From positions 566,167 to 630,166 of the forward strand of contig MNCI01002996.1 of NCBI GenBank assembly GCA_015680685.1: a stretch of DNA of 64,000 nt. The letters are read 5' to 3'. Of this stretch, positions 1 through 12,339 are shown in pieces (the stretch's first letter is position 1; each line of letters starts with the position of its first letter). The position numbers and the translations under genes were made by a program. The notes beneath the pieces were generated by a model. That model worked only from the letters and a program-made list of their open reading frames with translations. It searched no databases and was not told the DNA's origin. Source of the stretch: Gnetum montanum. Lineage: Eukaryota; Streptophyta; Gnetopsida; Gnetales; Gnetaceae.

Positions 1-652
1 AGCTGTTCTAGGGGGTCCCACTGGAAAGACATGCACCCATGCCTGAAGGTTGGCGGCTTCTCTGGATTCAGTAAAGTGAAAAAGAAAAAAAAAGAGAAGA
101 AAGAAAAAGAAAAGTGCCATAAAACAAAAATCACTCCTCCCTTGGACTAAATGCCAAGTGATCGTACGCCTTGTTGTCATGGTACTCTCATAGTTGTTCA
201 TCATGGGATGAAACAATGCGATGTCACTATTTAGAGGAATGGACTTGGTCTTGATCTTGGAACAATGGGTTTATGACACCTTAATCATGCTTTTCACGTA
301 GAATTCATTGTACCCAGAGTCAGTTACCTTATGTCTCGATCTATTCGACCCCTTTCTATACTTCGTCTCATCTCACTGTTCGTGTAATTGTAGCTCATGT
401 CCTGTGTAGCATAAAATTTTCATCTCATTTGGGTGATATTTACATGTGTGTGTTTTGTAGAGTTTGTGCAGATTACATTTAACCCTTCTAGTGCCCATGG
501 ACACTTTAAGTGTGATTACACAAGGGCATAATAGGTTGAAACCTGCTTTGGGGAGGACACACTTGTTGTAATCTTCATTAATTCTCTAAGCTAGAACACA
601 CGATTTCTTACCCTTAGCTTAGTTTTTCATAATTTTCTTTGCTTTGGGGGTA
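1..652 (+). mobile_element. 3' noncoding end of gypsy-type element A
   Basis: This is the last part of an LTR element whose 5' side lies outside the window. It has no coding frame. It shares landmarks with the 3' noncoding parts of elements M, K and H: a purine-rich tract at about 75-115, a stretch near 20-50 that recurs reversed near 45070-45130, and a GCTTTGGGGAGGA motif near 543-557 that recurs near 51900 and 57975. It ends in a G-rich polypurine-tract-like run (about 640-652) directly before the LTR start. The third 3' module seen in other elements is absent. Confidence 0.7.
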
Positions 653-679
653 TGATAAGACGCGGTTTGCACAGGCCGC

Positions 680-807
680 GATATCGCGTACGCGATATCG
701 CAACTAACGCGATATCACATCCCCCGCGATATCGTGTACGCGATATCACGTCCTTCCCTACGATATCGCGTACACGATATCGCAGTTCGTTGCCATGTCT
801 ATAAATA
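680..807 (+). promoter_or_regulatory. GATATC palindrome array and TATA box of LTR A
   Basis: Seven GATATC hexamers lie at 680, 694, 711, 728, 742, 762 and 776, mostly inside longer CG-rich palindromes and often paired around GCGTAC or GTGTAC. The TATA box TATAAATA follows at 800-807. The CpG density here is far higher than in the flanks. Placement just before the TATA box suggests a transcription-factor binding array, but that is inference. Confidence 0.7.
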
Positions 808-1211
808 AGAGGCAGCTCTTCCTTGTTTGGGGATCCCAGTTTTAGAGTAGCGAAGCTCTGGCAATTTGATCCCTCCAAAGTTAGAATTTTTCCCGTGTCT
901 GCCCGCAGTGTAGTGATTGTAATTGTACGATGTCTTTATTCGAGTGTGCCGTACTTGGACACGCACATGACCAGCAATAAAGATCGAGATTACTTCATCA
1001 TTGCAGCATTCACTTTGTTATTTATTTATTTGTTATTTATTTAATGTTATTTATGGCTTTCATAGCATGGTGTGAGTACGACTTAACTACGAGCATCTAC
1101 GGGTGTGTACGGCTAGTTAAGGAATCGGTTACTCATCGCGATTAGTTTCTCACCCTTAAACTCCTAGAAGCGGAACGAGTACAACTTGATTACGATCATT
1201 TAAATGTGATT

Positions 1212-1340
1212 GCTTGGTAGCCCAGTGATGTAGCTAGGGGGATCTACGCTTGGTAACCCAGTGGCGTATTTGGGGTCTGCGCTTGGTAATCCCAGTGGCG
1301 TACCTAGGCCTATGCTTGGTAGTCCCAGTGGCAGTCGTGC
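1212..1340 (+). repeat. Tandem repeat in U5 of LTR A (4 copies, about 33 bp)
   Basis: Units start at 1212, 1248, 1281 and 1314, each beginning GCTTGGTA followed by a CCCAGTG-type core. Related LTRs carry two or three such units (for example near 53105 and 59960), so A is expanded. Confidence 0.75.
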
Positions 1341-1676
1341 ACGAAGTCCAAGATGTGTACGGTTGATCAAGGAATCGGTTGCTTGTCGCACTTAGGCTAG
1401 ATTAGATTTCTTACCCTTTCTCTCATAGCTTAGCTTAGTTAATATTATTTTCCATTGCCTTCAGGAGTAGCATTAGAATTAGAACATATCATACACCTCA
1501 TCTAGACTAAACCATACGTGACATATGTAAAACTAGTCTAGGTGGGAAGACAGCGAACTGCGACCTAAGGCTAACTATCTAGGTGCCACAACTAGTCCAT
1601 CTGTAGAGTTTGACCGAATCGCGCGTGTGATGCTCGTTTCGTATGGTTGAGTGTAGGGGTACCTCGCCACTCATTA

Positions 1677-2866
1677 GACCCTGATGAAGCTGATGTTGTT
1701 CATGATTCTATCTACTTTGAAATTACACATGGTGGCTCTACCTCCTTGGTTGTTTTCAATTTTAAAGTACTTAGTTAACCAAATCATTTATGGCTTTTCT
1801 TGTCTTCTTGAAGTTGTGTTTACAGGATGACACGCTGGAGGCGTTCGCACATAGATGCACTTCATCATGACGGCAAGGTATCACATTCTTCTTGATGCAT
1901 CTAACTAGGTTAATCAATTCATTCATAAGTGCATTCCCTACTCTTGATACATTCCCTATTCTCCATCATGTTCCCCTTATCCTATTCAACTACACCCCCT
2001 TGATACATTCTATTCACCCCAAAACTCTTGATACACTGTTGCACACTGTGTTTCTCTAAGAATTTGCAACGCAAAATGCAATGCACGGTACATGATACAA
2101 ATGCAAACGCATTAGCATGAGTATAGCACTAAAAGCAAGCCGTTTCAAAAAGAACAAATAAAAAGAATTAGAAAGAACAAAAAGATCAAAGAGCTAAATG
2201 TATGGAAAAGGTCTTCATAACCCCATTGACATCATAGACCAAAGACCATTGGATCTTCTCATACAAGCCCTAGGCGAGAAGGTAATTGTTTTTTTTTAAA
2301 GGTTACACTTGTGTCTCAAATGATCATGTACACATCATCGCGTGGCTTTGGCTATTTACAATGGGCTCCTATAAACAGTCTACAAGTGTCTCGTTTCTCT
2401 AAGGAACGCACCTCCTATGTCTTGGTTCTGAGTTTGCTAAACACTGGCTACTAACAAGGACCAAAAATATAGCTTGTTCACATGAGATCATTCCTCTCCC
2501 ATAATGCCAATAGCAATTATAACCCTTGATCAACTCCTGATTTTCCCTAGTTACAATCAATCCCCTTGCATCTTGAACTGCATTTCCCCAATCCCATGTA
2601 CTTTTGAACATAGTGCGATGACGTCCAGCCAGGGGCTGACGGATAATGCTTGGTACTTGGTTGATTGTGGTGTTTTGTACTTCTTTTTCAATGCCTCTCA
2701 GGTGGATTCCCCTAGATGTCAACAAAGAGGAGCCAATGAAACATCACTAATTTTAACCTAACACTTTGAAATGAGAACAACTCAAAGCCTTTGAGCTTTC
2801 AGGAGGCAACAATTTGGCTAAGGCATGGAACTCATGCTAAGCTTGTTAAGCTGGGCTTGCCCTCAG
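1677..2866. other. Unassigned stretch; possible exon-like islands
   Basis: No recognisable gene or transposon domain was found. Two short islands look exon-like: about 1830-1876 (after a T-rich run ending in ACAG, before GTATCA) and about 2247-2280 (ending GAGAAG before GTAATT). Their short peptides were not recognised. The overlapping ORFs near 2399-2761 on both strands have no familiar motif. This may be old host sequence or a captured gene fragment. Confidence 0.2.
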
Positions 2867-4149
2867 TGTGAGCAACTCCAACGACTTTAAGATCAAGTCA
2901 AAGATGGTCCAATTTGAGGGTGCAAGTCATCTTCATAAGGCCACTGTTGTCCACTTCAAGCATCAACCTTCGAGAGTTCAAATTTCAAGCCAAATTGTAC
3001 AAATTTTCTCACTCACGCTGTGCTCACGTTGGGGTCACGCTGGAAAGATGAGTCCAGCGTGACCAACTTTGAGAGCCTCAAAAATGAGTCAAGATTGTTT
3101 GATTTCAAAGGTGTAAGTCATCCTCAAGGTTCATTGTTGACAACTTCAAGTCCCAACATCTAGAATTCTAGATTTCAGGTCCAAAATTGCAAATTTTTTG
3201 TAGCTCAGGCTAGTTGTGTGAGTCCAACATGAGTTACCAAAAGTGGTTCAAAACAAGGCACATCCAAGCTCAATTTTTAACTTGCATATCACTCTCAGGG
3301 TCAATCACAATAAAGCAATTGTTGCATTCAAAGAGCAGGCTTCAAAGATCAAAGATTGGTGTGAAATGTGTCATTTTCATCAAGTCATGCTGAGGTCACG
3401 CTAGCAGCGTGAGTACAGCGTGAGTACTAGTCATGCATGGTTGAAAGCACGCCAAACACACATTGAAGACACACTAAGACGTAAGCTAGCTTGTGTAAGC
3501 TAATACACGTTGTAAGATACAGTGCATTTGGTCAAAAACATAACCTGCCCACATGCGTCCAACTCACACGCAGCTGTCCATCAAAGACGTGTCACATGAT
3601 CTGTTTTCCTCTCATTTCTCAGTCATTGATTCCATCCATAAGTTCTGCACCCAAGCCTAGCTGAACCTTATAAATACCCTATCAATTCACATAAACAAGG
3701 TGGGTAATTTTGAAGGTTGACGGCTTAGGGAGCATCGACTAGCAATTTTGGACGCTTGGGCACATGTGACTCCTAGCATCCAAGCACATGTAAACACATT
3801 ATTATAGGGCTTAGCGCTTGACTTGTCATCCACATATACAACTACACTTTGACCAGTGCACATTCTTGTTAAGCAATAAAATACATTTCATTATTTCCTT
3901 CCATTTATATTGCTTATTCTATTTATGCTTTATTTACAATACAATTCTGTATACGCTCTATTTGCATTTCATGCGTCACTGTTTACATTTTGTATGTCAT
4001 CAGTTATGATAACCCTAGCTTTAGCCATAGCTTACACTCAGGGAAGTCTTTGGTTGATTTGCGTGTAGACCATCCAAAACACTTTGCCTTCATTTCCTTT
4101 TTCCAGCTTGCCCTCACGTGAAGGTGGGGTTGACTGTGTCACTCCGACA
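2867..4149 (+). repeat. LTR-like block of a separate family
   Basis: The block begins TGTGAGC, and a plausible end is TCCGACA at 4149. It has three degenerate units of about 170-200 bp (about 2868-3430), several ending in motifs built on CACGCT or AGCGTGA. A TATA box TATAAATA follows at 3669-3676 and an AATAAA signal at 3875-3880. This order (array, TATA, poly(A) signal) copies the other LTRs here, but sequence and length differ. No primer site or TSD was found, so the limits are tentative. It lies where element B loses its RNase H. Confidence 0.45.
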
Positions 4150-4204
4150 ATCTTTTAGCATGTGTTTTTCCCTTCCAGCCTCATGTCGATGATTTCAATC
4201 AACA

Positions 4205-5590
4205 CAGTAAATTCCTAAACTTCTCTAGAGTAAACACCACTACCATTAATTCTTTTTTTGTAGTGGTGTAGTTTAGTTATGCACCCACAATGCTTCGGCT
4301 AGTGTAGTGGATGTAGTATGGACATTTCTTGTCATTTAGCTATAAAAGTACAACTCCTAAGGCATAATTTGATGCATCTATCATGACATGAAATGGATTG
4401 GACCAATCATGTGCTTGTAGGATTGGAGTTTCTACAAGTTTCTCTTTTAGCTATTGGGATGCTTTTTCACATTCTACAGTCTAGATAAATAGAGCATCTT
4501 TCTTTGTTAACTCCACCAACGATTTTGTGATCTTAGAGAAATTCTCTATGAATCGTCGGTAGTAGCCAGTATGTCCAAGAAATGATTAAACATATTTGAT
4601 AGTTTATGGTTGGTGAGTTATTCCTTGGATTACCCTTATTTTCTCAAGATCTACCTCAATTTCTATTTGTGATATTTTGTGCCCCAATATAATGCCTTCA
4701 TGGACCATTAGGTGACTTTTTTGCCAATTGAGTTATAGGTTGGTTTTAACACACCATTTTAGCAATTGATCAAGGTGGTCTAGGGCTTACTCAAATGTAG
4801 CTCCATTCATGGAGAAGTCATCCATAAAGACTTTCATAGCACTTTCAATTTGCTATTGAAAAATGCTCAAAACCAGTTGTTAGAATGTAGCAGGAGCATT
4901 ACATAGACCAAATGGCATCTTGCGATGCAAAAGTCCTACAAGGACTTCTGAATGTTGTCTTTTCCTAGTCCTCTAGCACAGTTTTAATTTGGTTATAGCT
5001 GCTATAAAAATATAGAAAACTATAGTAGCAATGCCCAAATATTGTGTCTAACACCTCATCAACAAATGGCAATGGAAAATGGTCCTTGAATGTTGCCATA
5101 TTTAGCAGCCAAAACTCAACGTAGACTTGCCACTTGCCTCCTTTCTTTAGTACAATTCCAAGTGGACTAATCCACTCACTATCCACAATCAAATAAATGA
5201 ACCCTACCTTGAGGATTTGTTCAATTTCCTCTTTAACGATCTACTTCATTTTAGGGTTCAATTGCCTTTATGGCTGTCTCTTTGGCTTCATGGCTAGAAT
5301 TGTGTGGATATGATGGTGGCATATCCTAGGATCAATCCCTATGAGTTCAAGATATGACCAAGCAAAAGCTATTGACCATTTTTCAACTACATTCAATAGC
5401 ATTTTTTTCTATTCTAAATCAAGATTTTCATTGATTATGACTGGCTTCCCATTTTTAAAAAACACATATTGCATTCTAGCTAGTAGCATTTTTAGTTCAA
5501 GGGGCTCTTGCCTAAAATTTTTAAAAATTTATAACTCTTATCAACAAGTGTCATCATTTTCATCATCAAAGATTTGGTGATCAACTTGCT
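4205..5590 (-). pseudogene. B pol: reverse transcriptase and partial RNase H
   Basis: Read on the minus strand, 4690-5260 shows the Athila-type RT order. A DSEWISPLGIVLKKGG block is followed by FKDHFPLPFVDEVLD, GHCYYSF, and the catalytic VFMDDFS near 4811-4832 (the YMDD box with F for Y). RNase H begins near 4440 with a decayed EKELMVV-type block and ends at the break near 4205. Several in-frame stops make it inactive. The RT would have copied element RNA into DNA in the cytoplasmic particle. Domain limits are approximate. Confidence 0.75.
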
Positions 5591-6240
5591 CTAGTTCATC
5601 CATGCCTATGACATATGTGCATGATAGGCTCTTAGTTGGTTCCATGCAAAGTGTTCTCCTCTTAGAATCAGTGGTGAGCCACTAGGTACCCTCCTATTTT
5701 ATGGCTGATGCGTAAAAATATCTTTGAATTTCTACTTCTAATGCACACTGCTTACATGTAGAGATAGATGCTTATTTCATGGCCTAGAGTTTCTACATAC
5801 AATTGCACCCTATATCATTGTACACGATGCATGGAAATCACTTCTTCTTGATCTTTCTAAATGCATTTTCTTTGGATATTTTTAGGGAAATATATTTGAT
5901 GTCAATTCTTGCATCAACAATTCTAAGCCATGCCCTTCCCATGATGATTGGGAAATCTCCTTTGTGGTTCTCCACCTTGATCACTAGGAAATCAGAAGGA
6001 TAAGACCACCCATAGATAGTGATCATAGTGTCTTCCATCAATCCCAATGAAACAATGATGGATTAGTCTACCAATTCTAATCTAATATTGCTCTTCTTAA
6101 AAGAAGGCAAGTTACAGATAGTGTACATCTCATGAGAAATTAAATTGACACCAAAACCTGAGTTGAAAAGAGCTTTGCACAATTCATTCCTAGCAATTTA
6201 CAAATAAATAAGAGGACTTCTAGGATTGGCTAATTTCCTA
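5591..6240 (-). pseudogene. B aspartic protease
   Basis: The clearest part is at 5838-6047, reading GLMEDTMITIYGWSYPSDFL and then PIIMGRAWL. This matches the protease of element K (GLVEDIITTVCGWSYPADFL, PIIMGRPWL). The catalytic triad near 6160 reads N-S-G instead of D-S-G, so the active aspartate is lost as well as the frame. The family is the retropepsin-like protease that cuts Gag-Pol. Confidence 0.7.
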
Positions 6241-8826
6241 GAAAGGTTTCCAGCACTGATCCAGTTAAATATAGTGAGTAAGCATCATAGTATGGATCCT
6301 AGGTAGATTTTGGTTGGAATGGGACTTGAAGGAATTTGATACAAAGGAAGATGGAGGGATAAGGTTGTCAACTGCGGGTGTATTTGAGGGCTAAGGTGGA
6401 TTACAAGGTTGAAACAAAGGTCTTTTTCTTGATCAATTATTTCACCCACTCGATTGATGAACTAGTTGTATATTAACAGCCCTAGTAGCGTTGTGGTGTT
6501 GCGATTAAGCTGGAAATTCATCCTACATAGATGGAGTAGGTGGTAGTTATGCAACTGAAGGAGGAACATGTGCAAGGACAGAAGGGGGATAAGAATAAAA
6601 AGTGGCATCCCTTCTTTCATGTGGAAAATGAATTTGATAATAATCACAAGGCTAGTAGTGAGATTGGAAAGTAGAAACATGATTAGAGAAGTTACATGGA
6701 GACAATAGTTGTTGAACATAGTACCCATATAGATCAGGTTGCCTATAAGGGTATTGTTGCATTGGTGGTACCAGTGCCCAAGATTGTGGTTGCTGTCATT
6801 GTTGATACTACTCATATGGTTGCAATTGAGTTTCACTGGGATAATATTGTTGTTGCTAGTGGGACTACCTAAAATTATCTTAAGGATAAGGTAATCTTTT
6901 GGATGTTTGCCTTTGTATTAGTCGTGAATTCGAAGCATACACCCTAAACTCCTACAAATGTTACATTATGGGGTAACATCCCCTAGGATGTACATACTAG
7001 TAGATGTCACACCCACTATCATTATCTAGTTCGCTTTCCATAACTTCTTCTATTGTAGCAATCTTGTGCTTACCTTTTTTATAGGCACATTCAACTTCCT
7101 TCCGCCTCTTACGTTCATTATCACTACCTTGTTCTTTGGACACTTCAGCAATTTTTAGGACAACTTGAAATTTGCTATTCATGGAGTCCCATAACTAATC
7201 AACCTTGGCTATAATTTCATATTGAAATCTTGAGAGTGGCAAGGTTTTCCTATTCACCACCTCATCAAGTGTGGATTCTTCCTCACTATCACAAAATTGA
7301 ACCTCTCTCTTGCAAATGGAAAGATCATGGTTATATTCTTCTGCACTTTCTTTTTTTCTTAATTCATCCTCCTCTTTAGCTACCTACTTAATTAGTCTTT
7401 GTATCTAATGGGCACTTAATTTTGATAATTTCCTTTAGGCATAGACACCAAGGGTTCTGCTTATTTCTAATCAAAGCCTATCTACAATGTGGCGAAGTTG
7501 ATCTAGTTAAGAATAACCATGGCCAAGACATTTGTGCATCAATGAATAGTATCAATCGATGTTGACATCTAAGGGTTTGTGTATTCCTTGTTTCCATCCT
7601 TGGATTTGCCTTCTCAAGTTAGACACTTCTGAAGTAGGTTTGATATTTATCATTAAATAATTCAAGCATGGTATTCCATCATCTAATAGATTCCGACTCT
7701 AAGGACTGGTACTAGTTCTTTGCTTCTTTGATTAGTGTCCTTGGGAACAACTTAATTTTTTGCCACTCATTCTCTATCTTCTAGAAGGCACATGCATCTT
7801 AAAAACCTTGGAGATGGTTCTGGGGATTAAATTTATATCCCCCTTTGAACTGAGGAATATTGTTCATGTCTAACCTTTTGATTTAACTATCCTTTACATG
7901 CCTTGTTGGAATTCATTCTACCTCTGCAATCTTGAGCATACTTCAAGTAGCAAGAAAAGGCTCATTGAGGCCATGATGATGGTGCCTCCAATGCCCTCTA
8001 CTACCCCTTCATTCATGGCAATGTGCCTCTCTTGAATGTATGCATCCTTGATCTTGCCTTTCTTGATGGTCCCTTTGATCATTTCAATCCCATCAATCAT
8101 TTTGGTCACCTCCATCATGGTCTTACTTTTTTCTATTACAATCAAAACCAAAAGAAGAAGAAGATGACGACAAAGATGAAGAGGAAGGAGGACTAGCACC
8201 ATCATGATGCCTGCTACCACCTCTTCAATAATCACAGCCACAATCACAATCTTATTTTTTGTTTGCATCCCTACCTTGAATTTCCCCTTTGGATTATTCT
8301 TTATCATTGGATCCATTCTTACCATAATTAGAATTGTGTATCGTGGACTATAAATTCTAGTTTTTACCTCATTCATGGAAGTCAAAGAGAGGAATTTCAC
8401 TAAATGGAAAACCCTAAAGAAGGATTCCCTACCATTCTTTTGGTATAGTAGGAATGTGGAATCATTAAATCCTTTTCCCTTTACAAATTCGTGGTGTTGT
8501 TCTATTTGTCAATATTGTAGGTGTTTTGCCTCAGTGGGATGATAATCCCTAGCATTAGTATCCTACACAACATACTCAGCATGACGTTCTTGGAGACCGC
8601 ATTGTATAAACATTTGGTGAAACATTGCAAGAATGTATTGATCGAGTGGCAAAACAATGTTGCCCTCCATGTCACACCACTGCAATTGTTCATCTTGATG
8701 TAGGATGAAGGTGAAATTGGGTACATACTCATCATGATGAGTATATACCACTTGATATTGTTATGACATGGGTTAATGAGCTCCATCAGACTTGGGTAGG
8801 GAAGCACTCTTGTGAGAAGAAGACAT
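6240..8826 (-). pseudogene. B gag
   Basis: The gag starts at the ATG at 8826-8824 with the MSSS opening shared with K and C. It runs past a WQKLK/FPR/SWYRSL-type core in the 7400-7900 region, and ends in the proline-rich C-terminal part before the protease. The zinc-knuckle-like box near 6990-7010 keeps only its first Cys. Many stops and shifts break the frame. Gag forms the particle that packages element RNA. Confidence 0.6.
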
Positions 8827-8965
8827 TTTCAATTAGATGATAAAAATGTAGTGTTCTTTTAAATTTTTTTGCAATAATTGTAAAATATGATATGACTTTA
8901 AGGTTCATTCTAATGATTTTGAATGATTTCCACTAAATCCTAGATAGTACATAAAACAACCAAAA

Positions 8966-8985
8966 GGTCCCTGGCAATGATGCCA
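8966..8985 (-). other. B primer-binding site (tRNA-Asp type)
   Basis: Read on the minus strand it is TGGCATCATTGCCAGGGACC, one base inside the LTR end. It matches the plant tRNA-Asp 3' complement (TGGCGCCGTTGCCGGGGA) apart from a few changes, mainly transitions. Confidence 0.75.
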
Positions 8986-8986
8986 A

Positions 8987-9847
8987 TGATGAGTGATGAG
9001 GTACCCCTACACTCAACCATACAAATCATTAAGGTGTTCACACATGATCTAGTTGAATTCCATGGACCTATAGTTCTCTAGCGCATTAGCTCTTCTAGGA
9101 AGTGAAATGGACATTGAGAGCATTCATTGTCTTTCCAACTACACTTGTGAAGCTCAAGGGTATGGTTTAAGTATAATTCAGGTACATGATTTTTCTCATT
9201 TTATGTTTTATAATTTTAATTGCCTACAACAGGAATAAAAGGTAAAGTAATTTTAAGATCTAATTCATTCACTACCTAGCTAGGCTAACACAAGTACTCG
9301 TCCCACTTTCCTAGACACATCATGAACACATATAGTGTTGCTAGGCTACCAAACATTAAGCATTCTTGGGTTACCAAGCACTATATGTATGCTTGAAGTG
9401 GTCGTGCTTGTGTTTATTAACAACTAGAAATTAATTGCTTAATTCAAGTGCATTAAAGTAAACTGCATGAAAGTAAAGTACATTAAAGAAAACATTAATC
9501 TATTCTCTGTGCTACAAGGATTGTCAAAAGGATTTGTTTTTATTCATGTCACACTACTATGTTGAGGTACATCGGTGCTTGAACAAAGATCCGTACACTC
9601 CCAAACTCCTACTGTGGGCACTCAAAAAATATTTTAACTTTGGAGAAAACAAACTGCAAGAGCTTCACTACTTTGACTAAAAAATTATATGAAAATTGTA
9701 AGCCCATGTGGCATATTTATAGGCTGGCATATACCCTTAGACATTGGATATCTGACATTGCATCTTGGCTCCGACATCAAATACCCAACGTCAAGGCTCT
9801 GACATCGAATACCTGATGTTGAAGCAAATGAAAAATGTGATTCATCA
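8987..9847 (-). repeat. 5' LTR of element B
   Basis: It is 861 bp and runs TGATGAG to TTCATCA on the plus strand. The inner end carries the AACCATAC and ACCCCTACACTC block common to this group. A TATA box (reversed) lies near 9715-9722. It is followed outwards by an array of GACATC/GATATC-like units (9745-9830), more decayed than in A or K. The outer end directly adjoins element C. Confidence 0.8.
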
Positions 9848-11500
9848 CTAGAGAACACGTAATTTATCTACATCAAGTACTCACCATAAAACTAGACCAT
9901 TAACACACACCTTGTAAAGGTGTTTGTTAATTTTGATGAAGTGCTTAGCTCGATGAAGAAATTGTTGTTTCTTTCTATGGTCTAGATCTTGTGGCATCTC
10001 TTGAGTTAGAAGATAAGTGAGGATGTCATCATACCATTTTGGTTATGTATACCTTTGTTCATTTATTGTACCAACAAAAAGGAGTTCATAAAAAAATTGG
10101 TCAAAGAGTAGGCTCTCCTCCTCTTTGTTATTCCATTGCAACCAAGACAAGTGATCAATGATCACATTTTTAGTCCTCCTACAATCTACCATTGTAAGAT
10201 CGAATTCTTGCAAGATCACCAACCATTGTATGACATATAGGCTCATCGTTGGCTTATTCATGAGGAAGCAAATGACATTGTGATTAGTGTGCATAAACAC
10301 TTTATATCCAAGTACATAGTGGCTGAACTTTTCTAGAGCATACACTACTACCATCAGTTCTTTTTCCATGGTGGTGTAATTTAGGTGTGCACCCATAATG
10401 CTTTGACTTGCGTAGTGGATGTAATATGGATGTTTCTTATCATCCAATTGCATAAGCATGGCTCCCAAGGTGTAATTAGATGCATCTATCATGATATGGA
10501 ATGGTCTAGACCAATTAAGTGCTCATAGAATTGGAGTCTCTACAAAGTTATGCTTGAGGCTTTGGAATGCATTTTCACATTCCTTGATCTAGATAAAGAG
10601 AGCATTTTTCTTTGTTAGCTTGGCCAACAATTTTGCAATTTTAGAAAAAATCTCTATGAATTGTTGATAGTAACTAGTGTGTCCAAGGAATGACCAAAAA
10701 TCTTTGATAGTTTTTTGTTGATAGGTGCTTCCTTGAATGATCCTTATCTTTTTTGGGTATACCTTAATCCCTTCCTACGAAATTTGGTGTCCCAATATAA
10801 TGCCTTCTTCAATCATGATATGGCTCTTTTGCCAATTGAGCCATAGATTTATTTCCACACATCTTTTTAGTACCTTCCCAATGCAATCCAAGGCTTACTT
10901 GAAAGTAGCACCATAAGTGAAGAAGTCATCCATGAAGGCTTCCACTCTACTACCTATTTGTTGTAGAAAGATGATTAAGACCAAATGTTGAAAAGTGGTA
11001 GGAGCATTAAACAAACTAAAAGGCATCTTGTGATATGGAAAGATCCTCCAAGGACTTGTGAATGTTGTTTTGGCTTGATCTTTTGGTGCAATATGGATTT
11101 GGTTATAACGACTATAACCATCTTGAAAACTATAATAGCAATGCCCAAATATGATGTCCAACACTTGATCAATGAATGCCAATGGAAGATGATCTTTAAA
11201 TGCTGACATGTTTAACAACTTAAAGTTAATACAAACCTATCATTTGCCACCTCTCTTTGATAGTAAGATGAGTGGACTAACCAATTTGCTATCTACAATT
11301 GGGTAGATGAACCCTGTCTTAAGGAGGTGTTCAAGCTCATCTTTGATGATTTACCTTAATTTTGGGTTCAACCATCATTGTGGTTGCCTCCTTGGCTTCA
11401 TGGATAGATCAATGTAAATGTAGTGCTGGCATATATGTGGATCAATTCTAGTGGGTTCAGGATATGACTAAGCAAAGGCTATTGACCATTTGTTAACCAC
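9848..11500 (-). pseudogene. C pol: RT, RNase H and integrase N-terminus
   Basis: RT at 10895-11345 shows FKDHLPLAFIDQVLD, GHCYYSFQDGYS, MPFSLFNAPTTFQ and the catalytic AFMDDF. RNase H at 10043-10492 is an open frame with DASNYTLGAML, EKELMVVVYALEKF, HTNHN (normally HTDHS) and IDHLSW. Downstream, 9870-10040 matches the zinc-binding integrase N-terminus (KWYDD, then HLYKVC), in shifted frames. The D-to-N change in RNase H and the stops elsewhere argue against function. Confidence 0.8.
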
Positions 11501-11599
11501 TTTCAACAGTTTTGCTTTATGTCCAGGAGAAAGTTTGGCATTAAGTATGACTAGCTTGTCATTTTCAAGAATGCATATTTTAGACTGATGGATAGAGTT

Positions 11600-12330
11600 T
11601 TCATCTCTAGGGGATCTTATTTGAAATTATTAGGGATCTTCAACTCTTCCCAATTGGTATTAATGCTTCATCATTAAAGAGTTGGTGATGAACTTACTCT
11701 AGTTCATCCATGCCTATGACATAAGTGCATGTCAAGCTCTTAATGGGTTCCATGCACATTGTGCTACTATCAAAATCAATGGTTTTCCATTAGGTGCCCT
11801 CTTGTTTTTTGGCTACTATGTATAAACACCTTTGAATATTTGCTACATGTGCACAATACCTATATGCATAAATAGATGCTTATTTCATGGACCAGAGTTT
11901 CTTCACACAATTACACCCTATATCATTGTATGCAATGCATGGAATTCATTTCTTCTTGATCTTTCCAAATGTATTTTCCTTAGATATCTTGAGATTAAGA
12001 TCTCTAATGCTCATTCTTACATCAACAGTGCTTAGCCATGCCCTTCCAATAATGATTGGGAAGTCCCCCTTATAGTTCTCAACCTTGATTACTAGGAAAT
12101 CAATAGGATAAAACTACCCATAGATAGTGGTCACAATATCTTTGACCAATCCCAATGGAATAGTAATAGATTGGTTTGTCAATTACAATATGATATTAGT
12201 CTTCTTGAGAGGCACTCAGTCCTAGGCTATATACATCTCATAAGAAGTTAAGTTCACATCAAAACCTAAATCAAGAAGAGCTTTACATGGTTCATTCCCA
12301 ATAATCTATAAATAGATAACAGGACTCCAA
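11600..12330 (-). pseudogene. C aspartic protease
   Basis: It aligns with the protease region of K. The active-site triad at 12264-12272 reads D-L-G instead of D-S-G, followed by FDVNL. The flap and C-terminal region around 12020-12170 is recognisable but broken by stops. It lies between gag and RT, as expected. Confidence 0.6.
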
Positions 12331-12339
12331 GGATTAGCT

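Larger units (their letters stand above)
653..1676 (+). repeat. 3' LTR of element A
   Basis: The LTR starts with TGATAAG after a G-rich tract and ends CACTCATTA, a decayed form of the CACTCATCA end seen in sister LTRs. No tRNA primer site follows, so this is a 3' LTR. U3 holds a seven-copy GATATC array and a TATA box at 800-807. An AATAAA polyadenylation signal lies at 976-981, about 176 bases after the TATA box, which fits the usual R region. U5 contains a four-copy tandem repeat. The last 40 bases closely match the ends of the LTRs of K and F. Confidence 0.85.
4205..9847 (-). mobile_element. Athila-like gypsy element B, 3'-truncated
   Basis: This minus-strand element reads from its 5' LTR (8987-9847) through a tRNA-Asp-like primer site, gag, protease and reverse transcriptase, and stops inside RNase H near 4205. 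Integrase, the 3' region and the 3' LTR are missing. The outer end of its 5' LTR abuts the integrase start of element C, so B was probably inserted into C. The 3' side was then lost to a deletion or to the insertion of the block at 2867-4149. Stop codons run through every domain. Confidence 0.8.

Noticed and set aside
680-781. GATATC array as a CRISPR or origin
   Set aside because: The units are short palindromes without spacers of equal length, in a plant LTR promoter. Origin function has no support.
2399-2761. Overlapping ORFs on both strands
   Set aside because: Neither has a known motif and they overlap, so no gene was called.
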